This document shows positions 54,240 through 62,724 of a DNA stretch of 64,000 nt, in pieces. The notes beneath the pieces were generated by a model that saw only the letters and a program-made list of their open reading frames with translations, was not told the DNA's origin and made no database searches. Location: positions 6,417,501 to 6,481,500 of the forward strand of contig NZ_FNTA01000004.1 of NCBI RefSeq assembly GCF_900105055.1, written 5' to 3'. This stretch comes from Amycolatopsis lurida. Lineage in GTDB: Bacteria > Actinomycetota > Actinomycetes > Mycobacteriales > Pseudonocardiaceae. How positions within the stretch are numbered: the first letter of the stretch is position 1; each line of letters starts with the position of its first letter. Made by a program: the position numbers and the translations under genes.

Positions 54240-54390
54240 GACGGTCCCCTCTCTTGGCACGGAGAGACCAGTCTGGGGCCTGGAAGGTGTTGGCGTTGAC
54301 GGTAAAACTGTCCTCATCCCGCGGCGGTCTCCCGGGGTGTGGAGTTCCGGGGTGTTGCGGCCCATTCGGGCTCGATCACCCCGCTGGCCC

Positions 54391-54534
54391 GTGTCCCTGT
54401 GAGTCTGTTCGATGGGCTTCGTGATCCAGGTGGTCCCTGACAGTGCGGGCGGCCTCGTACCGGGTTCACCCAGGTCGTCAGGGGGCAATCTGGGCGCGAA
54501 GCCCGCGAAGGGGAGTTACCGGATAGCGCCTAGT
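54391..54534 (+). repeat. Left inverted repeat framing the 13E12 gene
   Basis: This stretch matches the reverse complement of 56234-56397. A 33-base block (54402-54434, starting AGTCTGTTCGATGGG) is identical. Further blocks (GTGCGGGCGG, CCTCGTACCGGGT, TGGGCGCGAAG, GCGCCTAGT) follow in the same order with small gaps. The space from 54240 to the HNH start holds this repeat and the LexA-type box; no gene is seen in it. Confidence 0.88.
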
Positions 54535-54611
54535 TGTTTGGCGTAGTCATCGTTTCGCACTCAAATCACCCGCCAGTGGTAAATGCGCCAATTAATAGTT
54601 ACCCAAAATTA

Positions 54612-54625
54612 CGAACACATGTTCG
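54612..54625. promoter_or_regulatory. LexA-type SOS box
   Basis: CGAACACATGTTCG is a perfect palindrome fitting the actinobacterial LexA consensus CGAAC-N4-GTTCG. TATTCT at 54637-54642 is a good -10, and transcription would start at or next to the GTG at 54649. The box covers the -35 zone, as needed for repression. Confidence 0.82.
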
Positions 54626-54648
54626 ATGAATTGCGGTATTCTGGGGGT

Positions 54649-55902
54649 GTGTCCGAGACCTTCCTTCCCGAGTTGCCGCAGGAGCTGTGGCGCGCTGGCA
54701 AGCTGGAGCTTGCCCATGGCGTGCAGCAGTCCTTGCGGGTGATTCGGATGGCCACCGCCGGACTGGGGAAATTCCTGGCGGAGATCGAGTCTCGGGGCGT
54801 CAAAGACTTGTACGGGTATGGCCGCACGGCTGCATGGTTCGCGGATGTGGCGGGGTTGTCGGTCGGTGAGGCGGGTGCGGTGGTGAAGCGGGCCATCGCG
54901 TTGAACCCGTCCCGTGCGTTGGACGGCACTGAGGTTCCCGCCGCGCTGCCCACGACCGCTGCGGTGGCGGCCGAGGGGTTGGTCGGTGATGAGCGGATCG
55001 ATCAGATCCTGGAGATCTTGAAGAGACTTCCGGCCGAGATCTCGGCCGAGGACCGGGCGAACGCGGAGAAGATTCTCGCCACCCTCGCCCGCGATGCCGG
55101 TCCTCGCCAGTTGGCGGACGCCGAAGCGAACCTCCTGGCGTTACTGGACCCGGACGGGAACGAGCCGAAAGAGCCTGAACCCAAGGAGCCGCGCCGGGAA
55201 ATCACCTTGGAGCGCCGTAAGGACGGGTTCTGGAAGCTCACCGGTCTCCTGGATGACGAGACCGGTGCCCGCACCGCCGCCGCGCTGGAGGCCTACGCCC
55301 AGCCCCGGCCGGTGGACGAGTTCGGCCAGGCGGACCTGCGGATGAAATGCGAGCGCATGGGTGACGCCTGGGTCGACCTTCTCGACCTGGCCATCGCCTG
55401 CCCGGACCAGCCCGGCACCAGCGGCTACCGCACCCTCGTGAACGTCACCATCGGCCTCGAGGAACTCAAATCCGGCCTCGGGACCGCGTGCCTGGATTTC
55501 GTCGGGACGATGACCGCGAGGGAAGCCCGGCTCGCTGCCTGCGACTGCCTGATGCTGCCGGTCGTGCTGAGCGCCGCCGGAGAACCCCTCGACGTCGGAC
55601 GACTCAGACGGTTCGTCACCCCAGGCCAGAGACGGGCACTGAACATCCGCGACGGCGGCTGCGCCTTCCCCGGCTGCCACCGGAAACCCAAGAACTGCCA
55701 CGCCCACCACATCCATCACTGGGCAGACGGCGGACCCACCGATCTTCGGAATCTGGTGCTGCTCTGCGGCTTCCATCACCGGCTGATCCACCACGGCGAC
55801 TGGGAAGTACGCATGGCCCCCGACGGGCTACCGGAATTCATCCCACCCCAATACCGAGACCCGCTCCGACATCCCCGCCGCAACACCCTGCACCACGTCT
55901 GA
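54649..55902 (+). CDS. DUF222/HNH endonuclease (13E12 family), SOS-controlled
   Basis: The 417-residue protein has a DUF222 domain (about 20-300) and a C-terminal HNH nuclease domain with CAFPGCHRKPKNCHAHHIHH and LVLLCGFHHRLIHH. ATG codons at 54583 and 54619 lie before or inside the LexA box, so the GTG at 54649 is taken as the start, probably on a leaderless mRNA. 13E12 proteins are repeated in actinobacterial genomes and several in Mycobacterium tuberculosis carry SOS boxes. Their role is unknown; homing or recombination has been suggested. Long inverted repeats flank this copy. Confidence 0.9.
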   Translation: MSETFLPELPQELWRAGKLELAHGVQQSLRVIRMATAGLGKFLAEIESRGVKDLYGYGRTAAWFADVAGLSVGEAGAVVKRAIALNPSRALDGTEVPAALPTTAAVAAEGLVGDERIDQILEILKRLPAEISAEDRANAEKILATLARDAGPRQLADAEANLLALLDPDGNEPKEPEPKEPRREITLERRKDGFWKLTGLLDDETGARTAAALEAYAQPRPVDEFGQADLRMKCERMGDAWVDLLDLAIACPDQPGTSGYRTLVNVTIGLEELKSGLGTACLDFVGTMTAREARLAACDCLMLPVVLSAAGEPLDVGRLRRFVTPGQRRALNIRDGGCAFPGCHRKPKNCHAHHIHHWADGGPTDLRNLVLLCGFHHRLIHHGDWEVRMAPDGLPEFIPPQYRDPLRHPRRNTLHHV

Positions 55903-55959
55903 ACCCGAGGAGCCCGCCCGCCATACCGGCGACGGGCCCCTCGCCATGCCCAATGCTCC

Positions 55960-56006
55960 GTGAAGGCCTCCTTCCCCACCCTGAGAGTAGGGAAGGAGGC
56001 CTTTAC
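55960..56006. repeat. Long intergenic palindrome, family B copy 1
   Basis: Arms of 17 bases (55960-55976, GTGAAGGCCTCCTTCCC, and 55990-56006) have one G-U-type mismatch and a 13-base loop. It is related to the copy at 62645-62698 and to family A, with CCTCC in place of CCCCC. It lies 57 bases past the HNH gene and probably terminates it. Confidence 0.88.
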
Positions 56007-56233
56007 TACCTGCCGATCCCTCGCGGCGGACTGAAGTGCATGACGACCCAGGCGCAAGGAAAAAGAGGCCTTCGCTCGTTTCATTGCGGCTGGTGGGTGT
56101 GCCTGAGAGTTCCGCACCGTAAGGGGAACTTTGAGTCCCTCAAGGAGTCCTTCACGGACCGGCGACCAGGACCCCACCCGCATCGAGAGGACCAAATGCG
56201 TAGCCACCGCGGTCCAAGCGAACCTCCCCGGGG

Positions 56234-56397
56234 ACTAGGCGCTGTCCCTGCCAGTCGTGTTCGCGGTCTTCGCGCCCAGGCGGCCCCTGACGGCACGGGC
56301 GGACGCGGCCGAGAACGACCCGGTACGAGGCCGATCCGCCCGCACCGCCAGAAACCACCTGGATCACGAAGCCCATCGAACAGACTTATAGGACACC
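56234..56397 (-). repeat. Right inverted repeat framing the 13E12 gene
   Basis: Read on the minus strand this repeats 54391-54534; the exact 33-base block is at 56354-56386. The copy is about 20 bases longer than the left one, through insertions after CGTACCGGGT. It ends two bases short of the TetR stop codon. Nothing coding is recognised between 55903 and 56399. Confidence 0.88.
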
Positions 56398-56399
56398 GT

Positions 56400-57008
56400 C
56401 TAATCCTGTGGCCGCACAAAAGCACCTTCACGCGCCGCGACGGCCACCGCCCGCGCCGTGACCCGCGCCTCCGCCACCGTGACCCTTTCGCGTGACAGGA
56501 ACAGCCGGTAGAAGATCGGCCCGCACGTCGCCCGCACCAGCTCGTCGCCGTCCGTGCCGGAAGGGATCTCGCCCCGCGCGACGGCCCGCTCCGCGATCGG
56601 CGCCATACGTACGTGCCGGTCGGCGTAGAAGTCGTGCAGGGCCTCGGCCGCTTGCGGCGACTGGAACGCCGCCAGCACCGACGCCGTGGGCAGCTCCTTC
56701 AGCGCGGGCTCGGTGAAGTACCGCACGACCTCCGCGGCCACTTCGTACAGATCGTCCTCGAGCGAGCCGGTGTCGGGCGCCGTCCAGTCGTCCTCCGCGC
56801 CCATCTGCAGCGCGGCGGCGACGAGGCCGTCCGGCGACGACCAGCGCCGGTACACCGTGGTCTTGTGCACCCCCGACCGCTCGGCGACCGCGTCCACGGT
56901 CAGTTCGCCGAACCCGCGTTCGGCCAGCAGGTCGAGGGTGGCGTGCAGGACGGCCTGGCGGGTCCGTTCGGTCCGGCCGCCGGGCCGCTGGGTGCCGGAG
57001 GTTGCCAA
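56400..57008 (-). CDS. TetR-family transcriptional regulator
   Basis: The 202-residue protein has a TetR helix-turn-helix (VLHATLDLLAERGFGELTVDAVAERSGVHKTTVYRRW, residues about 20-55) and a C-terminal ligand domain of the TetR_C type. It faces the erythromycin-esterase-like gene with 31 bases between starts, so it probably represses that gene and itself. Confidence 0.92.
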   Translation of the reverse strand: MATSGTQRPGGRTERTRQAVLHATLDLLAERGFGELTVDAVAERSGVHKTTVYRRWSSPDGLVAAALQMGAEDDWTAPDTGSLEDDLYEVAAEVVRYFTEPALKELPTASVLAAFQSPQAAEALHDFYADRHVRMAPIAERAVARGEIPSGTDGDELVRATCGPIFYRLFLSRERVTVAEARVTARAVAVAAREGAFVRPQD

Positions 57009-57039
57009 TTGCTACTCCTGTTGCGTTAGTGTGGGCAGT

Positions 57040-58200
57040 ATGTCAGATCCAGCGAAGATCGCCGAACTCATCGGGGACGCGAAGATCGTCGCCATCGGTG
57101 AGAACAACCACCACATCCACGAATTCGGCGACCTCCGCAATCGTTTGCTCCGGCATCTCGTCGAGGAGCACGGATTCCGGATCGTGGCCTTCGAATCCGG
57201 CTTCGCCGAGGGAAAACTCGTCGAAGACTGGCTGAAGGGCGCCCCGGGCGACGTCGCCGACATCGGCCGCGACGGCTTCACCTTCTCGCTCGGGGAGTCG
57301 CCGGAGGCCCACGAAATGCTCACGTGGCTCCGCGAGCGGGGTGACGTCCGGTACTACGGCCTTGACGTGCCGAGTTCCGCGGGTTCGCCGATGCCGTCGC
57401 TCGACGCGGTCCGCGCCTATCTGTCCACTGTGGACGAGGCCGCCACGCGCTTGGTCGACGCGGCGATCGAGGCGACCAAGGGGTACGCGTCGGTCAGCAG
57501 CGCGGAGGCGCCCGCCAGGTACGCCGCCCTCGACGCGGCCGCGAAAGACAAGGCGACCGCGGCGCTCACCCGGCTCAAGACACATCTCACGTCGCTGCGT
57601 CCCGTCTACGGGGTCACCGCCGTCGCGGAGCACCACGTCGAAGGCGCACTGCGCGTCGACGCGTACCTCGCCGAAGTCGCCGCGATGATGTCCGGCGACG
57701 CGCCCGCCCTGCAGAGCGGTTCGCGTGACGCGTACATGGCGGAGACCGTCCGGCTGATCCGGCGGCTGCACGGCGATGACACGAAGATCGTCGTGATGCT
57801 CCACAACGGACACCTCCAGCGCGTCCCGTTCTCGCCGTTCCCCGGGCTCACCTCGCCATCGGCGGGCACGCATCTGGCCGCCGAGTTCGGCGACGACTAT
57901 TTCGCGCTCGGGCTCACCGCCGTCGAAGGCGAGACCACCGGGCTCAAGCCGGATCCGGCCGCGCGGCTCGGCTTCACCGTGTACCGCCAAGAACTGGAAG
58001 CCCCCGCGGACGGCAGCGTCGAAGCGGAAGGCCCCGGGCTGGTCGACCTCCGCGCACGACGGGGAACCACGGGACCCCAGAGCATCCGGCACGCGCATCT
58101 GTTCAACCCCGTCGACGTCGTCGACGCCTTCGACGCGCTGGTCTGCTTCCCGAAGTCGACGGTCAGCGGGCATATCGGCCAAGACAAGCCGAACGGGTGA
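57040..58200 (+). CDS. Erythromycin esterase family protein
   Basis: The 386-residue protein shows the family core: IVAIGENNHHIHEFGDLRN with the catalytic His/Glu region, IVAFESGFAEG, YYGLDVP and MLHNGHLQR. Members open macrolide lactones (EreA/B) or act on other lactones and succinoglycan-type esters. ATG 57040 starts close to the divergent TetR gene. No signal peptide is seen. A resistance role is possible but unproven. Confidence 0.88.
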   Translation: MSDPAKIAELIGDAKIVAIGENNHHIHEFGDLRNRLLRHLVEEHGFRIVAFESGFAEGKLVEDWLKGAPGDVADIGRDGFTFSLGESPEAHEMLTWLRERGDVRYYGLDVPSSAGSPMPSLDAVRAYLSTVDEAATRLVDAAIEATKGYASVSSAEAPARYAALDAAAKDKATAALTRLKTHLTSLRPVYGVTAVAEHHVEGALRVDAYLAEVAAMMSGDAPALQSGSRDAYMAETVRLIRRLHGDDTKIVVMLHNGHLQRVPFSPFPGLTSPSAGTHLAAEFGDDYFALGLTAVEGETTGLKPDPAARLGFTVYRQELEAPADGSVEAEGPGLVDLRARRGTTGPQSIRHAHLFNPVDVVDAFDALVCFPKSTVSGHIGQDKPNG

Positions 58201-58245
58201 CACTCCGGGGTTGCCGCCCCCGGTGCGGAGGCGTAGAGCCAAGGC

Positions 58246-59169
58246 ATGATCATTCGACTGGTACGGGTCTTGGCCGCGCTGGCGCTCCTGGTGCTGGTGG
58301 CGCCGCCCGCCTCCGCGACGGAAGTCCAGCAGAACCCGCCGAACTGGGGGCTGGACCGGATCGACCGGCGAACGGGTCTCGACCAGCTCTACCACTACGA
58401 GACCGACGCGAAGGACGTCACGGTCTACGTGATCGACAGCGGGGTCGACGCGGCGCATCCGGACTTCGGCGGCCGGGTGAAGCCCGGTAAGGACTTCCTC
58501 AACGGTGGCACGGACACCGCCGACACCAATGGCCACGGCACGTACCTGGCCGGTGTCGCCGCGTCGAGGACTTTCGGGGTCGCGAAGGGGGCGCAGATCG
58601 TCCCGGTCCGGGTGATCGACGCGCAGGGCGGCGGAGCCACGGACAAGATCATCGCGGGTATCGACTGGGTGACGCAGAACGCACAGCAACCCGCCGTCGC
58701 CGTCCTCGGTATCGGCGGCGCGGCCAACGACCAGCTCGACGCCGCCGTCCGCGCGCTGGCAGCGGTCGTCCCGGTCGCCCTCCCGGCGGGCGGCGAGGCC
58801 ACCGACGCGGGCAAGTCCTCACCCGGCCGGGTCACCGAAGCGCTCACCGTCGGCTCGACCGACGCGAGCGATCAGGTCGGGTCGACATCCAACTACGGCG
58901 AGGTCGTCGACCTGTTCGCACCCGGCGTGGACGTGCCGGGACCCAACGCGGGAGGCAACGGCGGCAGGGTGCTCAGCGGCACGTCGTCGGCAGCCGCGCA
59001 CGTCGCCGGGGTGGCGGCGCTGTACCGGTCCCTGCACCCCGCGGTCTCCGCGCCGGACGTCGCGAAGGCGCTCGTGGACCTCGCCGCGGTCGACGTGCTG
59101 ACCGGTGTCCACGAGGGCACCGCGAACCGGGTGCTGCAGAGCCCGGGCGCGCAACTCGGCCAGGGATGA
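58246..59169 (+). CDS. Secreted subtilisin-like (S8) protein with altered oxyanion site
   Basis: The 307-residue protein has a Sec signal peptide (VRVLAALALLVLVAPPASA). A subtilase domain follows with D64 in VIDSGVD, H97 in NGHGTYLAG and S247 in SGTSSAAAHVAG. The oxyanion-hole Asn, normally in A-A-G-N, is replaced by G183 in LPAGGEATDA. There is no C-terminal span, unlike the mycosin at 7312-8598. The change may lower or abolish peptidase activity. It precedes pyc but is separated from it by a hairpin. Confidence 0.88.
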   Translation: MIIRLVRVLAALALLVLVAPPASATEVQQNPPNWGLDRIDRRTGLDQLYHYETDAKDVTVYVIDSGVDAAHPDFGGRVKPGKDFLNGGTDTADTNGHGTYLAGVAASRTFGVAKGAQIVPVRVIDAQGGGATDKIIAGIDWVTQNAQQPAVAVLGIGGAANDQLDAAVRALAAVVPVALPAGGEATDAGKSSPGRVTEALTVGSTDASDQVGSTSNYGEVVDLFAPGVDVPGPNAGGNGGRVLSGTSSAAAHVAGVAALYRSLHPAVSAPDVAKALVDLAAVDVLTGVHEGTANRVLQSPGAQLGQG

Positions 59170-59189
59170 TGTCCATCACCTGGGCAACA

Positions 59190-59208
59190 GCTCCCGCCCT
59201 GCGGGAGC
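59190..59208 (+). terminator. Short hairpin between S8 protease and pyc
   Basis: Eight-base arms GCTCCCGC / GCGGGAGC (59190-59197, 59201-59208) have a three-base loop 20 bases past the protease stop. It is a modest terminator or a leader structure of pyc. Confidence 0.5.
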
Positions 59209-59257
59209 GAACAGGTAACGTGCCTCACCTACCGATCCGATGATGGGAAGGACCGGC

Positions 59258-62200
59258 ATGTTCCGCAAGGTACTGGTCGCCAACCGGGGTGAGATCGCCA
59301 TCCGCGCGTTCCGCGCCGGATTCGAGCTCGGCGCGGGCACGGTGGCTGTGTTCCCGCACGAAGACCGCAATTCGCTCCACCGGCTGAAGGCCGACGAGGC
59401 CTACGAGATCGGCGAACCCGGTCACCCGGTGCGGGCCTATCTGTCGGTCGAGGAGATCGTCGCGGCCGCCAAGAAGGCGGGCGCGGACGCCGTTTACCCC
59501 GGCTACGGCTTCCTCTCCGAGAACCCGGACCTCGCGCGCGCGTGCGAGGACGAAGGCATCACCTTCGTCGGACCGAGCGCGGACATCCTCGAGCTCACCG
59601 GCAACAAGGCCCGCGCGGTCAAGGCCGCGCGCGACGCCGGGGTGCCGGTGCTGGGCTCTTCCGAACCGTCCTCCGACGTCGACGCGCTGATCGCCGCCGC
59701 CGAGGAGATCGGCTTCCCGGTCTTCGTGAAGGCCGTCGCCGGTGGTGGCGGGCGCGGTATGCGCCGCGTCCAGGACCCCGCGCAGCTGCGCGAGTCCATC
59801 GAGGCCGCCGCGCGCGAGGCCGAGTCGGCCTTCGGCGACCCGACGGTGTTCATCGAGAAGGCCGTCGTCGAGCCGCGCCACATCGAGGTCCAGATCCTCG
59901 CCGACGGCGAGGGCAACGTGATCCACCTCTACGAGCGCGACTGCTCGGTCCAGCGGCGCCACCAGAAGGTCATCGAGCTGGCCCCCGCGCCGAACCTGCC
60001 GTCCGAGCTGCGCGACCGGATCTGCTCCGACGCGGTGAAGTTCGCCCGCCAGATCGGCTACCGCAACGCCGGCACCGTCGAGTTCCTGCTCGACCGGGAC
60101 GGCAACCACGTCTTCATCGAGATGAACCCGCGGATCCAGGTCGAGCACACGGTGACCGAGGAGGTCACCGACGTCGACCTCGTCCAGTCGCAGCTGCGCA
60201 TCGCCTCCGGCGAGACGCTCGAAGACCTGGGGCTGTCGCAGGACAAGGTGTACCTGCGCGGCGCCGCCCTGCAGTGCCGCATCACCACCGAGGATCCCGC
60301 CAACGGCTTCCGCCCGGACACCGGGATGATCAGCGCGTACCGCTCGCCCGGCGGCTCCGGTATCCGCCTCGACGGCGGGACGGCGTTCGCCGGCACCGAG
60401 ATCAGCGCGCACTTCGATTCGCTCCTGGTGAAGCTCAGCTGCCGCGGCCGCGACTTCAAGACCGCCGTCGGCCGTGCGAGGCGCGCCGTCGCCGAGTTCC
60501 GGATCCGCGGTGTGGCCACGAACATCCCGTTCCTGCAGGCCGTCCTCGACGATCCGGACTTCCGCGAAGGCCGCGTCACGACGTCGTTCATCGAGGAACG
60601 CCCGCATCTGCTCACCGCGCGCCATTCGGCCGACCGCGGGACCAGGCTGCTGACCTACCTCGCCGACAAGACGGTCAACAAACCGCACGGCGAGCGTCCG
60701 CGCACCCTCGACCCGCAGCTCAAGCTGCCGAAGCTGCCGAAGGATCTCGAACCGGCGCCCGGGTCGAAGCAGAAGCTGACCGAACTCGGTCCGGCCGGGT
60801 TCGCCCGCTGGCTGCGGGAGTCGCCGACCATCGGCGTCACCGACACCACCTTCCGTGACGCGCATCAGTCGCTGCTCGCCACCCGCGTGCGGACGAAGGA
60901 CCTGCTCGCGGTCGCGCCGGTCGTCGCGCGGACCACGCCGCAGCTGCTTTCGCTGGAATGCTGGGGCGGCGCGACCTACGACGTCGCGCTGAGGTTCCTG
61001 GCGGAGGACCCGTGGGAGCGGCTGGCGAAGCTGCGGGAAGCGGTGCCGAACATCTGCCTGCAGATGCTGCTGCGCGGCCGCAACACGGTCGGGTACACGC
61101 CGTACCCCACCGAGGTGACCAACGCCTTCGTCGAGGAGGCCACGGCGACCGGGATCGACATCTTCCGGATCTTCGACGCCCTCAACGACGTCGAGCAGAT
61201 GCGCCCGGCGATCGAAGCCGTCCGCGAGACCGGGACCGCCGTCGCCGAGGTCGCGCTCTGCTACACCTCGGATCTGTCGGACCCGTCGGAGAAGCTGTAC
61301 ACGCTGGACTACTACCTCAAGCTGGCGGAGCAGATCGTCGGGGCGGGGGCGCACGTCCTGGCCATCAAGGACATGGCGGGCCTGCTCCGGGCGCCGGCGG
61401 CGGTGCGGCTGGTTTCCGCGCTGCGCAAGGAATTCGACCTCCCGGTGCACATCCACACGCACGACACCGCGGGTGGTCAGCTGGCGACGTACCTCGCCGC
61501 GATCCAGGCCGGGGCGGACGCCGTCGACGGTGCCGTCGCGTCCATGGCGGGCACGACGTCGCAGCCGTCGCTTTCCGCGCTCGTCGCGGCCACCGATCAC
61601 TCGGACCGGCCGACCGGGCTCGACCTGCAGGCGATCGGTGACCTGGAACCGTACTGGGAGAGCGTGCGCAAGATCTACGCGCCGTTCGAGGCGGGGCTCT
61701 CCTCGCCGACCGGGCGGGTGTACCACCACGAGATCCCGGGCGGTCAGCTGTCGAACCTGCGCACCCAGGCGATTTCGCTCGGCCTCGGGGAGCGGTTCGA
61801 GGACATCGAGGCGATGTACGCGGCCGCGGACAAGATCCTCGGGCATCTGGTCAAGGTCACGCCTTCGTCCAAAGTGGTCGGTGACCTCGCGCTGCACCTC
61901 GTCGGCGCGGGCGTCTCGCCGTCCGACTTCGAGGCGGAGCCGAACAAGTTCGACATCCCCGACTCGGTGATCGGCTTCCTGCGCGGCGAACTGGGTGACC
62001 CGCCCGGGGGCTGGCCGGAGCCGTTCCGCACCAAGGCCCTCGAAGGCCGGGCGCAGCCGAAGCCGGTGCAGGAACTGTCCGAAGAGGACCACAAGGGGCT
62101 GGCCGAGAACCGGCGCGCGACGCTGAACCGGCTGCTGTTCCCCGGGCCCACGAAGGACTTCGAGGCGCACCGCGAGCAGTACGGCGACACCTCCGTCCTG

Positions 62201-62635
62201 CCGTCCAAGGACTTCTTCTACGGCCTGCGGCCGGGCGAGGAGTACTCGGTCGACCTGGAACAGGGTGTCCGGCTGCTGATCGAGCTGGAGGCCATCGGCG
62301 AGGCCGACGAGCGCGGGCTGCGCACGGTGATGTCCACGCTCAACGGCCAGCTGCGCCCGATCCAGGTCCGCGACACCTCGATCGCGTCGGACATCCCGGC
62401 GACGGAGAAGGCCGCCAAGGGCGACCCGAAACAGATCGCCGCGCCGTTCGCGGGGGTGGTCACGCTGCAGGTGTCCGAGGGCGACGAGGTCGAGGCCGGC
62501 GCGACGGTCGCGACCATCGAGGCGATGAAGATGGAGGCCTCGATCACCGCGGCGACCGGCGGCAAGGTGGCGCGGCGCGCGATCAACGCCGTCCAGCAGG
62601 TGGAAGGCGGGGACCTGCTCCTCGTCCTGGAGTAG
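59258..62635 (+). CDS. pyc: Pyruvate carboxylase
   Basis: The 1,125-residue enzyme makes oxaloacetate from pyruvate and bicarbonate. It has an N-terminal biotin carboxylase domain (KVLVANRGEIA, GGGGRGMR, QRRHQKV), a carboxyltransferase domain (GVTDTTFRDAHQSLLATR, ECWGGATYDVA, HIHTHDTAGGQ) and a C-terminal biotinyl domain with K1091 in EAMKMEAS. The ATG at 59258 follows GGAAGGA; an upstream ATG at 59240 lacks a ribosome site. Length is standard. Confidence 0.97.
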   Translation: MFRKVLVANRGEIAIRAFRAGFELGAGTVAVFPHEDRNSLHRLKADEAYEIGEPGHPVRAYLSVEEIVAAAKKAGADAVYPGYGFLSENPDLARACEDEGITFVGPSADILELTGNKARAVKAARDAGVPVLGSSEPSSDVDALIAAAEEIGFPVFVKAVAGGGGRGMRRVQDPAQLRESIEAAAREAESAFGDPTVFIEKAVVEPRHIEVQILADGEGNVIHLYERDCSVQRRHQKVIELAPAPNLPSELRDRICSDAVKFARQIGYRNAGTVEFLLDRDGNHVFIEMNPRIQVEHTVTEEVTDVDLVQSQLRIASGETLEDLGLSQDKVYLRGAALQCRITTEDPANGFRPDTGMISAYRSPGGSGIRLDGGTAFAGTEISAHFDSLLVKLSCRGRDFKTAVGRARRAVAEFRIRGVATNIPFLQAVLDDPDFREGRVTTSFIEERPHLLTARHSADRGTRLLTYLADKTVNKPHGERPRTLDPQLKLPKLPKDLEPAPGSKQKLTELGPAGFARWLRESPTIGVTDTTFRDAHQSLLATRVRTKDLLAVAPVVARTTPQLLSLECWGGATYDVALRFLAEDPWERLAKLREAVPNICLQMLLRGRNTVGYTPYPTEVTNAFVEEATATGIDIFRIFDALNDVEQMRPAIEAVRETGTAVAEVALCYTSDLSDPSEKLYTLDYYLKLAEQIVGAGAHVLAIKDMAGLLRAPAAVRLVSALRKEFDLPVHIHTHDTAGGQLATYLAAIQAGADAVDGAVASMAGTTSQPSLSALVAATDHSDRPTGLDLQAIGDLEPYWESVRKIYAPFEAGLSSPTGRVYHHEIPGGQLSNLRTQAISLGLGERFEDIEAMYAAADKILGHLVKVTPSSKVVGDLALHLVGAGVSPSDFEAEPNKFDIPDSVIGFLRGELGDPPGGWPEPFRTKALEGRAQPKPVQELSEEDHKGLAENRRATLNRLLFPGPTKDFEAHREQYGDTSVLPSKDFFYGLRPGEEYSVDLEQGVRLLIELEAIGEADERGLRTVMSTLNGQLRPIQVRDTSIASDIPATEKAAKGDPKQIAAPFAGVVTLQVSEGDEVEAGATVATIEAMKMEASITAATGGKVARRAINAVQQVEGGDLLLVLE

Positions 62636-62644
62636 CCCGTACCG

Positions 62645-62698
62645 GTCCGTGAAGGCCTCCTCCCAACCCTGACGGTAGGGAAGGAGGCCTTCACGGAC
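62645..62698. repeat. Long intergenic palindrome, family B copy 2
   Basis: Arms 62645-62664 (GTCCGTGAAGGCCTCCTCCC) and 62678-62698 are complementary except for one bulged base. The 13-base loop AACCCTGACGGTA resembles the loop of copy 1 (CACCCTGAGAGTA). It follows pyc by nine bases and overlaps the upstream zone of the arginase-type gene. Confidence 0.9.
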
Positions 62699-62724
62699 TT
62701 GCGGCCGCCGCTAACCTGGACCGG

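Larger units (their letters stand above)
54391..56397. mobile_element. Possible 13E12-type element bounded by inverted repeats
   Basis: About 2 kb contain one DUF222/HNH gene with its SOS-type promoter, framed by inverted repeats of about 145 and 165 bases. 13E12 elements are repeated and mobile-like in mycobacteria. No transposase is present and no target duplication is visible, so mobility is an inference. The right end abuts the stop codon of the TetR gene. Confidence 0.4.

Noticed and set aside
54583-54648. ATG starts at 54583 and 54619 for the 13E12 gene
   Set aside because: They lie upstream of or within the LexA box and promoter; GTG 54649 fits a leaderless start.
59225-62170. 981-codon open frame on the minus strand opposite pyc
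   Set aside because: It is antisense to an intact pyruvate carboxylase with all motifs; its Arg/Asp/Gly-rich sequence is the usual by-product of GC-rich codon bias.
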